Positions 10,441 to 21,172 of a stretch of DNA of 64,000 nt are shown here, one piece after another. Within the stretch, counting starts at the first letter, position 1; each line of letters starts with the position of its first letter. The stretch is from contig NC_068938.1 of the NCBI RefSeq assembly GCF_016801865.2, forward strand, positions 78,767,316-78,831,315. Reading direction: 5' to 3'. The position numbers and the translations under genes were made by a program. Source of the DNA: Culex pipiens pallens (taxonomy: Eukaryota > Arthropoda > Insecta > Diptera > Culicidae). The notes beneath the pieces were generated by a model. It had not been told where the DNA came from. It made no database searches and worked only from the letters and a program-made list of their open reading frames with translations.

Positions 10441-11515
10441 TTGCCTTCCTCACTGAGGTAAGGCTATAATCCTGCTCGAAAAATGAACTTTTGAAATACA
10501 GCTCGTAGACCTATATTCATGTATACCTATCGACTCAGAATCGAAAACTGAACAAATGTCTGTGTGTGTGTGTATGTGTGTGTGTATGTATGTATGTGTT
10601 GAAAATTCTTGCCAAGTTTTCTCAGCACTGGCTGGACCGATTTTGATCAAACCGGTTGCATTCGACTTGGTTTAGGGTCCCATACATCGCTATTGAATTG
10701 TTTGAAGTTTCGATAAGTAGTTCAAAAGTTATATATAAAAATGTGTTTTCACATTTATCCGGATCTCAATTATATACATGAAAACTATGTCCGGATCCAT
10801 CATCCAACCCATCGTTGATTAGGTAATCAAAAGACCTTTCCAACGAGTCCAAAACAATGAAGATCTGGCAACCCTGTCTCGAGTTATGACCACTTAAGTG
10901 ATATTTATGTTCTTTTTTTGTAGCCGGATCACACTTAAATGTATGTAAACGATGTCCGGATCCATCATTCAACCCATCGTTGCCTAGGTTATTGAAAGAC
11001 CTTTCCAACGAGTCCACAACATTGAAGATCTGGCAACGCTGTCTCGAGTTATGACCACTTAAGTGATATTTATGTACTTTTTTGAAGCCGGATCTCACTT
11101 AAATGTATGTAAACGATGTCCGGATCCATCATCCAACCCATCGTTGGTTAGGTAATTGAAAGACCTTTCCAACGAGTTCACAACATTGAAGATCTGGCAA
11201 CCCTGTCTCGAGTTATGACCACTTAAGTGATATTTATGTACTTTTTTGAAGCCGGATCTCACTTAAATGTATGTAAACGATGTCTGGATCCATCATCCGA
11301 CCCATCGTTGGTTAAGTAATTGAAAGACCTTTCCAACGAGTTCACAACATTGAAGATTTGGCAACCCTGTCTCGAGTTGTTACCACTTAAGTTATATCTG
11401 TGTACTTATTTTTCTGGTTTAAAAAAAAAATAGCTGAAATATGTTTCCAAACCACGCATATTACCCATTGTTGGTAAAATGTGAGGAAGGCATCAACCAC
11501 ATAGGTGGATTAAGT
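10441..11515 (+). mobile_element. Element X, copy 2, inserted inside retroposon Y
   Basis: It starts TTGCCTTCCTCACTGAGG, ends GTGAGGAAGGCATCAACCAC, and interrupts Y between AAAACCTT and the CCCGACGCCGTGCCTTCCG block that is contiguous in the Y copy at 53690-54528. It carries a TG/TATG microsatellite (10559-10600) and four tandem units of about 164 bases. Confidence 0.75.
10755..11410 (+). repeat. Four tandem units of about 164 bp
   Basis: The word GTCCGGATCCATCAT (last unit GTCTGGATCCATCAT) recurs at 10789, 10954, 11118 and 11282, spacings of 165, 164 and 164. Each unit also contains CAACCCATCGTTG, GACCTTTCCAACGAGT, GATCTGGCAAC and GAGTTATGACCACTTAAGTG. Inverted, diverged relatives of the unit lie at 9421-9640 within X copy 1, so the repeat belongs to the element. 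Confidence 0.9.
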
Positions 11516-12128
11516 TAATTTTTCGAAAAATTTAAGCACAATCCACCCGACGCCGTGCCTTCCGATCAACGAGTTTACAAAAGCACAAAAAAACACCAAT
11601 TACTCAACGAAAAAGACAAAAATAATTCAGTAAGGCTAGCGCGTTGCCTCACCGCCCGCAATCGACTGAAGTACTAAACACAATAAACACCCAGTTACTT
11701 TGGAACACAATTAATACGACAAACTCAACCGGCGGCGTGCCCTCCGATCAACGATGATAAAGGAAGGACTGATATTATTATTACTAGCAAGAAACACACA
11801 CAATTCACGACAAAAGGCACACAAAAAAAAATCACTTTTCACTCCGAATATTTTTTACGACCACGCGCTCCCTTTACAAATTATGCACTCTGGGACCCCA
11901 AGACGGATCAAATGAGACCAAAACGGTCCAAATCGGGTCAGCCAGCGTCGAGATAATCCAGTGCAATTTTTTTTTGATCAACATCCCACCACACACACAG
12001 ACATTTGCTCAGAATGTGATTCTGAGTCGATAAGTATACATGAAGGTGGGTCTAGGCGGTCAAATTAAGAATTTCGTTTTTGAGCGATTTTATAGCCTTT
12101 CCTAAGTAAGGTGAGGATGGCAAAAAAG

Positions 12129-13612
12129 GTATTTTGTTAAGTTTGCGGGCATAATAAAACATAATAAAATTACGTTTACCTTTACTTATTGAGTTGATTT
12201 TTTTAGAAGTGAGATAAGAGGGGAAATTCTCGTATGTTTGGCAGTTTAAGCACTCGCACCTCCATCTAAATTGCTGATTTTCGCTATTTAAACAACGTAT
12301 TTTTGTAACAGTTGATAGAAGCTTGCTTGCTCACTTCCTATTGAGCTCTTATCACTCGATTTTAATTAACACCTGAACACCCAAGCACGAGGAAGAGGGG
12401 GAATTTATATGGAAACTTCCTCTTTTTCTCGAGCTTCGTAGTTTAGGTGTTAAACCGCTTTTTATGAGCTGTAATTGAACTTCAAAGTGCGGATATGGCA
12501 ACATTAGAGGCACGCTGGAGTTAGATGCTGTTCCCCTACCACACTAAGGCTAGTAATTTTTTGTGTGCTCTCAAAATTAAATTCCATTGTATATGTTTTT
12601 TAAATGGCAATTTAATTTTCAGCAATGCTATTGTTTTGACCCCTATTTATTTTAGGGAAATTATTCGCAATTCGCAATTTTCAGTGTAAGAACGGGCCTT
12701 GACCGATCTTATGCACTAGGTTCCCGACGAACACGCACTGCCCTTACACCTACATCTCACCCTTGCTCTGAGTCAGTACGAGCAGCACGCTAGAACACGC
12801 TTTGAGTGTTCGTGCCAGGCATGCACACCTTCTTTTCCGGTTACGCATTTTAACTCGGCCGGGGGTGGTACATTAAGTAGAGTTTGATGTAAGTATAAGC
12901 GCCTAACCATTTATAGTGTGCCTATCAATTTTCATTAAAGCAAAAACTGTTTTATTTTTAGTTTGAATTTAAAAACTAATTGTTATTTACTGTGTTTTAT
13001 TTTCTTCTGAAATCTTGCCTAATGTTGAATCGTGTTAATCTGTTGCTATTTCTTCTGTCGCGATGTTTTGTTACAATGTTTTGGACCTAAGCATGTTATT
13101 CAAAAGTTTACCAAAAGTACAATAGTAATATTTGTGTTAATTCTTTGATCGTTCCAAAAATTGAGTAAGGGCTCGAACCTCACTTGTTTTAAAAAAGGGT
13201 GAAGATTGAAAACAATGGACAGTGAAAGAAATAGACTATTTGAAGAATCAATAGTAAAAAAAAGATAGTAATTTATGAAGTAGATAAAGAAATTAACAAT
13301 AGTTAATAAATAGAGGCAACAAACAAGCTAAGATTGTAGAAGGGCAATTTATAGAGCAGATGAACAATTATTCAAATAGATAAATAAAAATAAACAAAAT
13401 TGACATCGCTGCCAAATTAAGGGAAAACAGACAGTTTGTTACAGCAGCATCAATTAGTAAATAGAGTGGAAAAGCGTTGAGAATTGAGAGAATCAAGAGA
13501 ATCATGAAAGTAAAATCGAAAATAAAAAGGACGATAATAAACAGAAAGCGTGTTAGAGAATCAGTGAAACAAAATAAACAGAATATAGATGGTAGATAGA
13601 GAAGCTGGAGCC
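12129..13612. other. x16 intron, unclassified
   Basis: 12660-12900 is GC-richer (AACGGGCCTTGACCGATC..., GGCCGGGGGTGGTACATTAAG) and looks like mobile-element DNA, but no paired end was found. The rest is AT-rich with no gene. Confidence 0.4.
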
Positions 13613-13764
13613 CGTTAGAGAACGGACATCTCAAATCAAAAACACCAATCGAAGCACGAGAACCGTCACAAAGGATTTTGCTCGATAGGCACCTTCGTTT
13701 GACAGCTCCGGTACCTCGATTGGCACCTCAGGCCTGAGATGTCCGTTCTCTAATAAGCTCCAGG
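13613..13764. mobile_element. Short MITE with about 30-bp inverted ends
   Basis: The left end GCTGGAGCCCGTTAGAGAAC plus GGACATCTCA is inverted at the right as TGAGATGTCC plus GTTCTCTAATAAGCTCCAG. It is 152 bases with no coding capacity. Confidence 0.75.
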
Positions 13765-14593
13765 CTCTCGAAAAAGAAGAGAAACCCCGTTGTGCGATGT
13801 TTCAGGTACATCCACAGCAGTTGACTCAACATACTGCGAATCAAAACAATACCGTCTACAATCACAAATTACTTCCCTTTCCCACATTGTCGCGCCCCTT
13901 TCTTTTAGCCGTCTCGACTCTGACCCGCGGTGGTCAAAGGTTTACGATCCGTTTCCACAGGCCACCAGCTAGGTCATCATGAAAACCAAGCCAACGTGGA
14001 GGTAAGAAAATAGGACACTTGCAAGGAACCAGAGCTATACTGTTCTGATCAAGAATGATCTAACAGGACTACGGACGTAGTCAGTGACGCTCCTTCCAGG
14101 ATGTTCCTCGCCTGAGCGTCAACTGAAGAGGTATCATCAGAATCATTCGCACTTGGCCTGCATTTATTTTAGGGAAATTATGAAGGGAAACTAGAAATAA
14201 CATTTCTATTGGCTCAAGTGTTCTCGTATCGGAACCTAAAGCTCGCGGAATCTCCAGAATGTTTGCATATTTCAAATGATAAAGGTATCTTATCAATTGC
14301 CCCGCTAAAATCATAGAGGGCCCATTTAACCTCAACTCCGCTTATAATGCATTTTGAACGTTTTCAAATGTTTGGTGAGTTTTAAAAAATTCTGAAAATA
14401 TTTGTATCGGAAAGATCAGATAATTTTACAAAAGAATGACTTTTTGCACTTGACAGTTTGACGTATTTATATTGATATCGTAAACAAAAAAAATCTAAAT
14501 TTTGTAAATTTCAGTTTATTATGTCCTACAAAAATTCCTTTGAACTGACATAAGATTATTCAATTATTGGCGTTGAAGAATGAAGGTTCATAT

Positions 14594-14730
14594 CTGGAGT
14601 TTTTTTTAAAAGGTCCAATAAACCAAATTTTCAGTTTTTGCTTTTTGGGCGGTTTCAAAAACACCCAAAAAGCAAAAACCGGAAACTTGGTTTATTGGAC
14701 CTTTTCAAAAAAAAAAAAAAAAACCTCCAG
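14594..14730. mobile_element. Palindromic MITE family 'CTGGAG', copy A
   Basis: CTGGAGTTTTT... at the left is inverted as ...CCTCCAG at the right; the subterminal words GGTCCAATAAACCAAAT and GCTTTTTGGG are also inverted. It is flanked by a 4-bp duplication ATAT. It shares ends and subterminal sequence with copies at 20949, 29339 and 36078. Confidence 0.9.
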
Positions 14731-15551
14731 ATATTTCCTTATCGTTTTACTGAAGAAATGTCTTCAATCACAATTTTGAGAAATGAAACCTCAGCCTCAG
14801 CCCGTTTTACAGTTTCTAAAAACGACTATTGACACAATTCAATGAGAAAAATGGTTTCAAAATACAGAGAATTTTTAAGTAAAATGACTTCCCTTACACC
14901 AACGGAAATGTCATGTACCTAGAATTAAAAAAAATTGCCACCGGACAAGTGCCTCTCTAACACGGATGTAAACTTCAAGTACCAAGCACGCATACAAAAA
15001 AAAGTAACCCTCGATGAAATAAACTCAAACGAACTACGTCATTCAACGCTATTCCGGTTATGTTGCGGCTAAGTACATTGACTTTTTGTAATCGATGCTT
15101 GAGTTGAATTATGCCCTCAATCATTTGGTCCGGTTATGTCTACGATACAACTACATTGACTTTTTTGACGAAGAACTTTGTGTTAGGATGAAACCCCTGA
15201 AGATGAAGGACCCTTTCCCATCTCGGGACGTGCAATTCAAGTATCTTAAGTTCTCCGTCATGATGTTTATCCTTGTAGCATCAACTATGCAACCTCTTTT
15301 CAAGGTTTGTAGATCCGTGTTAAAGTATGGGAATCAAGGATAAACCACCATTCTGCCCCATCTCGCGCCACCACAGCCCGCGCGCGCTTCTTCCATCACC
15401 CGTTTCCGGATCCGCGGAAGCATCGTGATTGCGCGCAAGCAACCAGCGCTTATTCTACGCATCATCATCGATCGTACGTACGCACGCAAAACTACACACG
15501 GCGGCATTCTCAAGTGCCTCCAAGATGCCGTCCTTTCTCTCTTCAAATTAC
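14731..15551. other. x16 intron, 5' part
   Basis: The sequence just downstream of the RRM exon donor is GC-rich (15350-15551) with CGTACG-type words, then becomes AT-rich. Long open frames on the plus strand here are shadows of the GC-rich exon. No further exon is recognised. Confidence 0.5.
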
Positions 15552-15994
15552 CTTTTACGTCCGCGTCCTCCGCCACCTCCTCCCCGCCCATGGCGGCTGC
15601 AGTCCCGCGCGTAATGGCCCCGGCCGCCGCACTCGTAGCACCGATCGTCCGGGTGGAAGCGGCCACTCTTGCTGCTCGGGGGACCTCCCCGGCCACGGTC
15701 ACCACCACCGCGATCTCCGCCGCGCAGACCCCGACCACCCTTGCCGGTGGACAGCTCGACGCGCGCCCGGCGCCCACAGATCGTCCGGCCGTCCAACCCC
15801 CGGACGGAATCCTCGGCGTCGCGCGCGTCCTCGAACTCGACGAAGGCGAAGCCCGGCGGGTTGCGGGCCACCCAAACGTTCCTCAGCGGCCCGTAATACG
15901 AGAAGGCATCCTCGATTTCCTGCTTGCTAGCGTTGTTTCCCAGCTCCCCGACGTAAACCTTGGCATCATGAGGGTAGCGAGACATCTTCTTCGA
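15552..15994 (-). CDS. x16: SR splicing factor x16 / 9G8 / SRSF7-like, RRM and zinc-knuckle exon
   Basis: The start codon at 15985 gives MSRYPHDAKVYVGELG. Domains from that Met are: RRM residues 9-78 with RNP2 KVYVGEL (9-15) and RNP1 GFAFVEFE (45-52) after the family word WVARNPP; a glycine/arginine linker; and a CCHC knuckle CYECGGRGHYARDC (116-129, Cys116, Cys119, His124, Cys129). RRM plus knuckle plus RS domain distinguishes x16/SRSF7 from Rbp1/SRSF3, which lacks the knuckle. The donor AG|GTAATT at 15552/15551 is phase 2 and joins the RS exon at 6302-6608, for a total near 246 residues. A short upstream intron (16099-15995, donor ATG|GTAAGT, acceptor CGCCAG|TCG) could instead supply an ATG at 16102-16100, adding MSKK in frame. 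SR proteins act in the nucleus in constitutive and alternative splicing and, for the 9G8 class, mRNA export. Confidence 0.92.
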
Positions 15995-16500
15995 CTGGCG
16001 GTGTGAAAATTTTGGAACAGAAAAAGAAAGATGGAGTCTGTGCGGCCAACCTCTTTTTTTTTTTCTTTTTTTGCAACGCTGTGCGCCGTCAGAACTTACC
16101 ATTTTGTGGTTCCCACGACGAAAAAGATGAATTTTTTTCCACTTTCAAGTGAACTTCAACTCCCGCTGCGACGTTTCCCGGCACTCTACGGACGGTTGGC
16201 CACTTCCCGGTGAAGGGATTTTTCGCGCACCACAGAAACAAGACCCAATCCCGAGCACAATCCCGGAGCTGAATGATGGGTGAAAAAAGCCGCGGCGAGG
16301 AGGATGCGTGCTTTGAATTTTTCGCTACCCCCGTTGGGACCCGCTGAAAATTACCTGGCGAAGGTATCGCCACTTTGGGTGGGTAACGCTCGGGTACGCT
16401 TAAGAGAATCGAGTCGTTTTTGGGAAATACTTCAATGATTTACACAATGTTGAGTAAACAACACATACTCGACATTCTACGGTACGTTCGTTTGAGGGCA
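15995..16500 (-). promoter_or_regulatory. 5' untranslated exon and promoter region of the x16-like gene
   Basis: A strong donor ATG|GTAAGTTC (16102-16094) and a polypyrimidine acceptor at 15996 define a 105-base first intron. The first exon extends upstream from 16100. Transcription should start between about 16130 and 16500, but no TATA box or initiator is decisive. Confidence 0.5.
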
Positions 16501-16720
16501 CTGTGACGAGGAGTTCTTCATTTTTGGGTAAAATGAGTTTAATGATCGAGCTCGAGCTGTCAAAGCCCTGTGAAATATGATGGCTGACATATCGGGCGGT
16601 TAGTCAAGAAACCCAGCTAGAAGTCGCCTGACAAAAAAACTTTTGCTAGTAAGAGATGCAAACAAACTCCCAGCAGCCATGTAAACAAACATTGAACACA
16701 GACAAACAGACGTGACACTC
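16470..16720. repeat. Dispersed repeat, shared with 19876-20070
   Basis: The blocks GCACTGTGACGAGGAGTT, GGCTGACATATCGGGC, GTCGC-TGACAAAAAAA-TTTTGCTAG and CATGTAAACA also occur at 19876-20070. In the second copy the first block is inverted, indicating rearrangement. Element class unknown. Confidence 0.65.
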
Positions 16721-17000
16721 GAGTACCAAACAATCGACCTCCAAAAACCGAGCCAAAAATGGTTATTTCAAATGCATTTTAGCTTCGGCATCAACCCACC
16801 CGGCGCTGATGGCGCTGCTATCGTGACAGCTCGCTCGCCTCTTCTCAGTAAGCGTGATGTGTTTTTATTTTGGCAAAGTTGAGCGTGAGCACGTGCGAAG
16901 CAGCAAATGAAAACAAAAATTTTGATGGGATTCTGGAGCGCTTCGGAGAACCAGGATACAGGTTAATAGAAATGACTTCCCGCATAATCAAATACCAAAG
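16721..17000. other. Intergenic spacer
   Basis: Unclassified sequence between the x16 promoter region and the tandem array; no gene seen. Confidence 0.4.
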
Positions 17001-18120
17001 GTGAAACTGTCGAAATCATAAGAAAATTATTTCTGGTATGGTTACCATTTGTGATATTGTTGATATAATGTCACGACCATATAACAAAATTAAAATGGTA
17101 CTATTTCCCGAATTGTTACACTTATCTTGACATATTCGAATGGTTGATTTTTTTTCCTACAATTTAATGAACGGTATCTATTCGTCATACGATTAGGATG
17201 GTTCGAAACAGCTATTGTTAGAACATAATAGTACTGTAGCCGGTATGATAAAAGTTATGATACTCGGTATGATTTAGTCAAAGAAACTTAAGCGGAAAAT
17301 TTCCTAAATTTCCTAAGTCCTAATAATTGAAACAATTGCACAACAATTAATGGTACGATATAATTATTCCTCATATGTTTGGTATTATTTCAAACAGTTT
17401 TTGTATGAATGAGCCAAAAATGAATTTTAGCGAAAATTTTCTTAAGTCCCGATGATTCAAACAATTGTTCAACAATTCATGGAGAAATATAACTTTTCGC
17501 CATATGGTAAGGATTTTTCGGAACAGCTATTGTTAAAACATAAGGGTACCATAGCCGACGTAGTATTTCCAACTTGAAGCTCAGCGAAAAAATCTTAAGT
17601 CCCAATAATCCAAACAATTGTACAACAATTCATGGAACGATATAACTGTTCGCCAAACGCTTAGGATTATTTGAAACAGGTATTGTATGATTGAGCCAAT
17701 TGAACTACAGCAAAAAAAAAATCCTAAGTCCGAATAATTCAAATAATACTTTAACAATTCATGGAACGATATACCTGAATTCAGCGAAAATTTTCCTAAG
17801 TCCCAACAATTCAAACCATTGTTCAACAATTCATGGAACGATATACCTGAATTCAGCGAAAATTTTCCTAAGTCCCAACAATTCAAACCATTGTTCAACA
17901 ATTCATGGAACGATATACCTGAATTCAGCGAAAATTTTCCTAAGTCCCAACAATTCAAACCATTGTTCAACAATTCATGGAACGATATATCTGTTTGCCC
18001 TATAGTTTGTATGTAAAGCTAATTTATTTTCGTGATAATTTTTATAAGTCCAAATAATTTAATCAATTGATTGACCATTATCAGAACGATAACTGTTTGC
18101 CATGTGATTGGTCTATAATT
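17000..18120. repeat. Degenerate tandem array around 'CAACAATTCATGG'
   Basis: Words of the type CAACAATTCATGGAACGATA, TGTTCGCCATATG, AGGAT-TTTCGAAACAG and CCTAAGTCCCAATAATTCAAA recur at irregular spacing from 17100 to 18120, increasingly diverged outward. The homogenised core is at 17760-17990. No coding sequence is implied. Confidence 0.7.
17760..17990. repeat. 72-bp minisatellite, three near-identical units
   Basis: GAATTCAGCGAAAATTTTCC recurs at 17777, 17849 and 17921, exactly 72 apart, and the intervening bases are virtually identical. Because 72 is a multiple of three, frames stay open on both strands and produce repetitive 24-residue peptides; these are by-products, not proteins. Confidence 0.92.
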
Positions 18121-18709
18121 TATTTGTATGGTTCTACCATACATGTTACGATATATTTATGATAAATTTTGAGGCCACATTTCATAATAAAATGCATTTT
18201 AAACCGCCAAACGTAATGTAACTGAGATAGCTCAATTAGATAAGGCGGCAGCACCACGGAAGAATCAACAGGAGACATCATCATCAAGCGGTAACAAATC
18301 CCGGACATTACAAAAAAAAACGCTCACCATTAATAATCATATACTTACCATTCCCGTTAAATCCATAGTTCCCAGAACATTTTTAAAGTTTATTTTTTGG
18401 CTCCTCCCTTTTCAAATGGTGTCAGTAAGTGTCGGTAAAGCAGTTCACCATTTAAAATCATATTTCATTAATTTGTGGTACGGTTCACATAAAATAAGAA
18501 TTGAACAGTTTGGGGTAGGGTATGACTCCACGAAAAAAATCCCTTGTAAAAATGTATTGTAACATTACCTAACGACCTATTTAATAAATTGTAGGATTGT
18601 TTGGGGAATGGAAAATGTACGGTTGCACCCTATTTGGTGTATTATTAAGATCATTTAGGAAAAATCATTCGACAAATGGTGACTGTATGGTTGTTGACTA
18701 TGCGGGTTT

Positions 18710-18785
18710 GACCAACCAACGGGGTACAAACTAAAAAAGTGTCAAACGAAAAAGTGACCAACCACCGGGGGTTGAGTGTATTAGA
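18710..18785. repeat. Fragment of the 'GTCAAAC...GTTTGAGTGTA' interspersed repeat
   Basis: The words GTGTCAAACGAAAAAGTGAC and GGTTGAGTGTATT recall fuller copies at 24640-24770 and 37240-37425 (GTGTCAAACTAAAAA, CCCGTTCGTTTGACAA, TTTGAGTGTA). Confidence 0.55.
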
Positions 18786-19345
18786 AACAAATGTGACCAC
18801 CATGTCGATGTGTCCTGCTCAATTGATGTCGGTCCGCCGAGGACAATGTTGAGAATTACGTGATTGAAGCATTGTTGTGGCGTTTCCGCGGGTGTCACAG
18901 TTAAGTCGTGCTTATTGCAATATTTTTCACTCATATCTCTTCCAGGTTGAGCAGATGATCGCGGAAAGCTGCGACATTGTTCTGGTGGCTGCCGGAGATC
19001 ACAGTGTCCGATTCTTTTGACCGCGAGAATGTTATCTCCAAGAATTGCAGTGGTAAAATCTTGAAAAGAAGCCTCCTCCCGGTGCACGGTACCCTTGGCG
19101 GTTGTGGATTTAGATGCATTCCAAGTTTCATGACCACCTCTAGTAATATCGTGCGCACGATAAGGGCAAATTAGTTCTGGAACAATTTGGTTAGGATTTT
19201 TCGACCCAGATGCTGCTGGTTGGCCAAAAACAAAACCATCATTTTGATGGTAAAATTTGCTAGCACGTAGCTTGATTGTCTCACACATACTGTGACAGGG
19301 GCATGACAGTACGGTTCTACGTATTGGTATGGTTAGGTAGCTCAT
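18731..19345 (-). other. 204-codon open frame, not recognised
   Basis: This is unusually long for AT-rich surroundings. The peptide has several short stretches with protein-like composition (NQIVPELICPYRAHDITR, CNKHDLTVTPAETPQQC), but I recognise no family. The first part overlaps the interspersed repeat at 18710. It could be a decayed gene or transposon fragment, or chance. It does not follow an obvious promoter. Confidence 0.2.
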
Positions 19346-19370
19346 GCCGTGTTTCGGCTGTGGCTCACCA

Positions 19371-19840
19371 GACTGGCGTCACCGATGGATTGATTGAAGA
19401 CGATGGATTAAAAAAAAGGTATGGAGAGTCTCGTCTGTTTGTCTGTGCTTTGAATGTTAGTCACTTTTGTCCTTGTTTAAAAATCCCTGTTAAAAATGAC
19501 AGTTCTTTCATAAGGAATACATTGCAGAAAAAAGCAAAAACTGCTCAAATGGCAGTCTTTATTTTTTTCAAAAGTTTCGCTATTGTCTTTCATATGTTTA
19601 TAAGGCTGGCGTCACCGATGGATTGATTGAAGACGATGGATTAAAAAAAGGTATGGAGAGTCTCGTCTGTTTGTCTGTGCTTTGAATGTTAGTCACATTT
19701 GTCCTTGTTTAAAAATCCCTGTTAAAAATGACAGTTCTTTCATAAGGAATACATTGCAGAAAAAAGCAAAACTGCTCAAATGGCAGTCTTTATTTTTTTC
19801 AAAAGTTTCGCTATTGTCTTTCATATGTTTATAAGGCTTT
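19371..19840. repeat. Recent tandem duplication of a 235-bp segment
   Basis: CTGGCGTCACCGATGGATTG begins at 19371 and again at 19606, and the following 235 bases are almost identical through CATATGTTTATAAGGC, with only a few one-base differences in A-runs and one C/A change. It is two units, head to tail. Confidence 0.93.
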
Positions 19841-20948
19841 CTAGGCCATGTGAAAAAAATATAATTTAACTCAAAAATGACGAACTCCTCGTCACAGTGT
19901 CCTGATGCAAACAATGCTGTAGCAGTCACAGCCCTGCGAAGTATGTTGGCTGACATATCGGGCAGTCAGTCAAATAAACCAGCTAAAAGTCGCTTGACAA
20001 AAAAATTTTGCTAGAAAGAGATAGGAAACCTGATGCAAACAAACGTCCAGCTGTCATGTAAACATACTTTGAATGTGTTGGTAAATTTCTGACTAGAATG
20101 CCTTATAAGTCCTTTTAAAAAAATCTCCAATGGGATCAACGTGTAAAAGTAAATTGGCATTCATAAGCTAAACGACATGCGGTATCTAGTGTTGAGTAGC
20201 AGAACAGAGCGAAGAATGTCGTTTGATTTTTTTTTCTCGTTGAGGTTATGTATGCGAATTCTGTTTTGCGTTCAAAACAACTTTTGAGCAAAAATTCGAG
20301 CTGATACATTGTTAACTTTTGATGCTCTATCAATTTAAACAATATTTTTTTTAATATTATTTTTTTTCAATTTTTTTTATTGCGTTAATTTATGGAGGGC
20401 AAAAAGTTTACACTCGTACTACTTGGATTTTTTCTCAAAAGTTGTTCTAAGAGCTGTAAATTCAATTTTAAGTTAGCATTCGTATATAACCGAACAGCGA
20501 AAATTTGAATCATCGTCATTCTTCGATGCTTTGCTCCATCTGTCGGAATTATGGAGCTTTAATCGCGAATTGAAATCAATTTTACAAAAGAATCAATCTG
20601 TATCGTTACTCGCATCTATTGCATTTAACGTGTATTTTTTAACACTGGGGTAAAGCGTTACGTTTCTTCTTTTTACTTGACAGTTGCGCGCGACCGCGCA
20701 TTTTTTGCGCTTGAAGCAAAATGACAGCTGCTGCTGTCATTTTGAGCGGCGTGAATTGTTTACTTTATGCCCTTGAACCGGCGTCTCTCTCTCTGCTCTC
20801 TCGCTTCGCTCTCTCCGCTCTTTAACCTTCTAACGCCCATGGTTGCTTCTGTGCACCAAAACTTTGAACACTCAAATCCCGCGGTACTGGGACGGTTTTT
20901 TTTTAAACATTTTTTAGCAGCAATTTTGGCCATTGTTATACAACATTT
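19841..20948. other. Intergenic, mostly unclassified
   Basis: 19876-20070 is the second copy of the repeat at 16470. 20640-20830 is GC-richer with CGCGCG and (CT)n words but no gene. The remainder is AT-rich. Confidence 0.45.
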
Positions 20949-21103
20949 CTGGAGTTTTTTTTTTTGAAAAGGTCCAATAAACCAAATTTCCAGTATTTGC
21001 TTTATGGGTGTTTTTGAAGTTGCCTTGAGTCAGGGGTATTAAAAAACACCCCAAAAGCAGAAACTGAAAATTTGGTTTATTGGACCTTTAAAAAAACTCC
21101 AGA
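20949..21103. mobile_element. Palindromic MITE family 'CTGGAG', copy B
   Basis: CTGGAGTTTTTTTTTTTG at the left and AAAAAAACTCCAG at the right. Subterminal GGTCCAATAAACCAAATTTC is inverted as AAATTTGGTTTATTGGACC. It is flanked by a 4-bp duplication ATTT (20945-20948 and 21104-21107). Confidence 0.92.
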
Positions 21104-21107
21104 TTTC

Positions 21108-21172
21108 TAGAGTTTTTTAATTGCCCTATAAACTATTGTCTTTCATATGTTTATAGGACCCGTTCAGAAAAA
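21108..21172. repeat. Short palindromic repeat 'CTATAAAC...GTTTATAGG'
   Basis: CCCTATAAACTATTGTCTTT is followed by CATATGTTTATAGGACC. Related fragments occur at 121-190 (GGACCAATAAACTATTGTC...GTTTATAGGACC), 8520-8550 and at the end of each unit of the tandem duplication near 19595 and 19830. Confidence 0.7.

Larger units (their letters stand above)
9724..11916 (-). mobile_element. Retroposon Y, copy i, with 26-bp target duplication
   Basis: The body is 9750-11890. The 26 bases at 9724-9749 (TGGGACCCCAAGACGGATCA + AATGAG) recur at 11891-11916. Next to the left duplication is the tail CATGAGCATGAGCATGGTTG, the reverse complement of a (CTCATG)n 3' tail. The body shares long blocks with 53690-54528 and 61446-62109 (ACTCCGTTATTGACAGATCA, CAATACCGGCGCCCTCCCAA, GAGACCGTTGAATCCACAGC). 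A long duplication abutting a simple-repeat tail is the signature of target-primed reverse transcription. The body is interrupted by element X copy 2. Confidence 0.75.
9327..12128 (-). mobile_element. Element X, copy 1, split by an insertion
   Basis: X has ends carrying GCCTTCCTCAC in inverted orientation. Copy 1 is represented by 9327-9749 and 11891-12128. Its left end (GGTGGTTGGTGCCTTCCTCAC) and right end (CCTAAGTAAGGTGAGGATGGC) match the opposite ends of copy 2 (10441-11515). The two halves are separated by retroposon Y, which is flanked by a 26-base direct duplication of X sequence. No transposase is visible, so X is a non-autonomous element. Confidence 0.7.

Noticed and set aside
10755..11410. 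CRISPR-like repeat array
   Set aside because: Units are 164 bases with no distinct spacers, in a eukaryotic intron; it is a tandem repeat inside a mobile element.
15334..16006. Long open frames on the plus strand (up to 193 codons) and an alternative minus frame
   Set aside because: They are shadows of the GC-rich RRM/zinc-knuckle exon on the minus strand, whose frame carries recognisable RNP1, RNP2 and CCHC motifs and matches splice phase.
17581..18016. Repetitive 24-residue peptides on both strands
   Set aside because: Produced by a 72-base minisatellite, a multiple of three; no start context, domain or conservation to support a protein.
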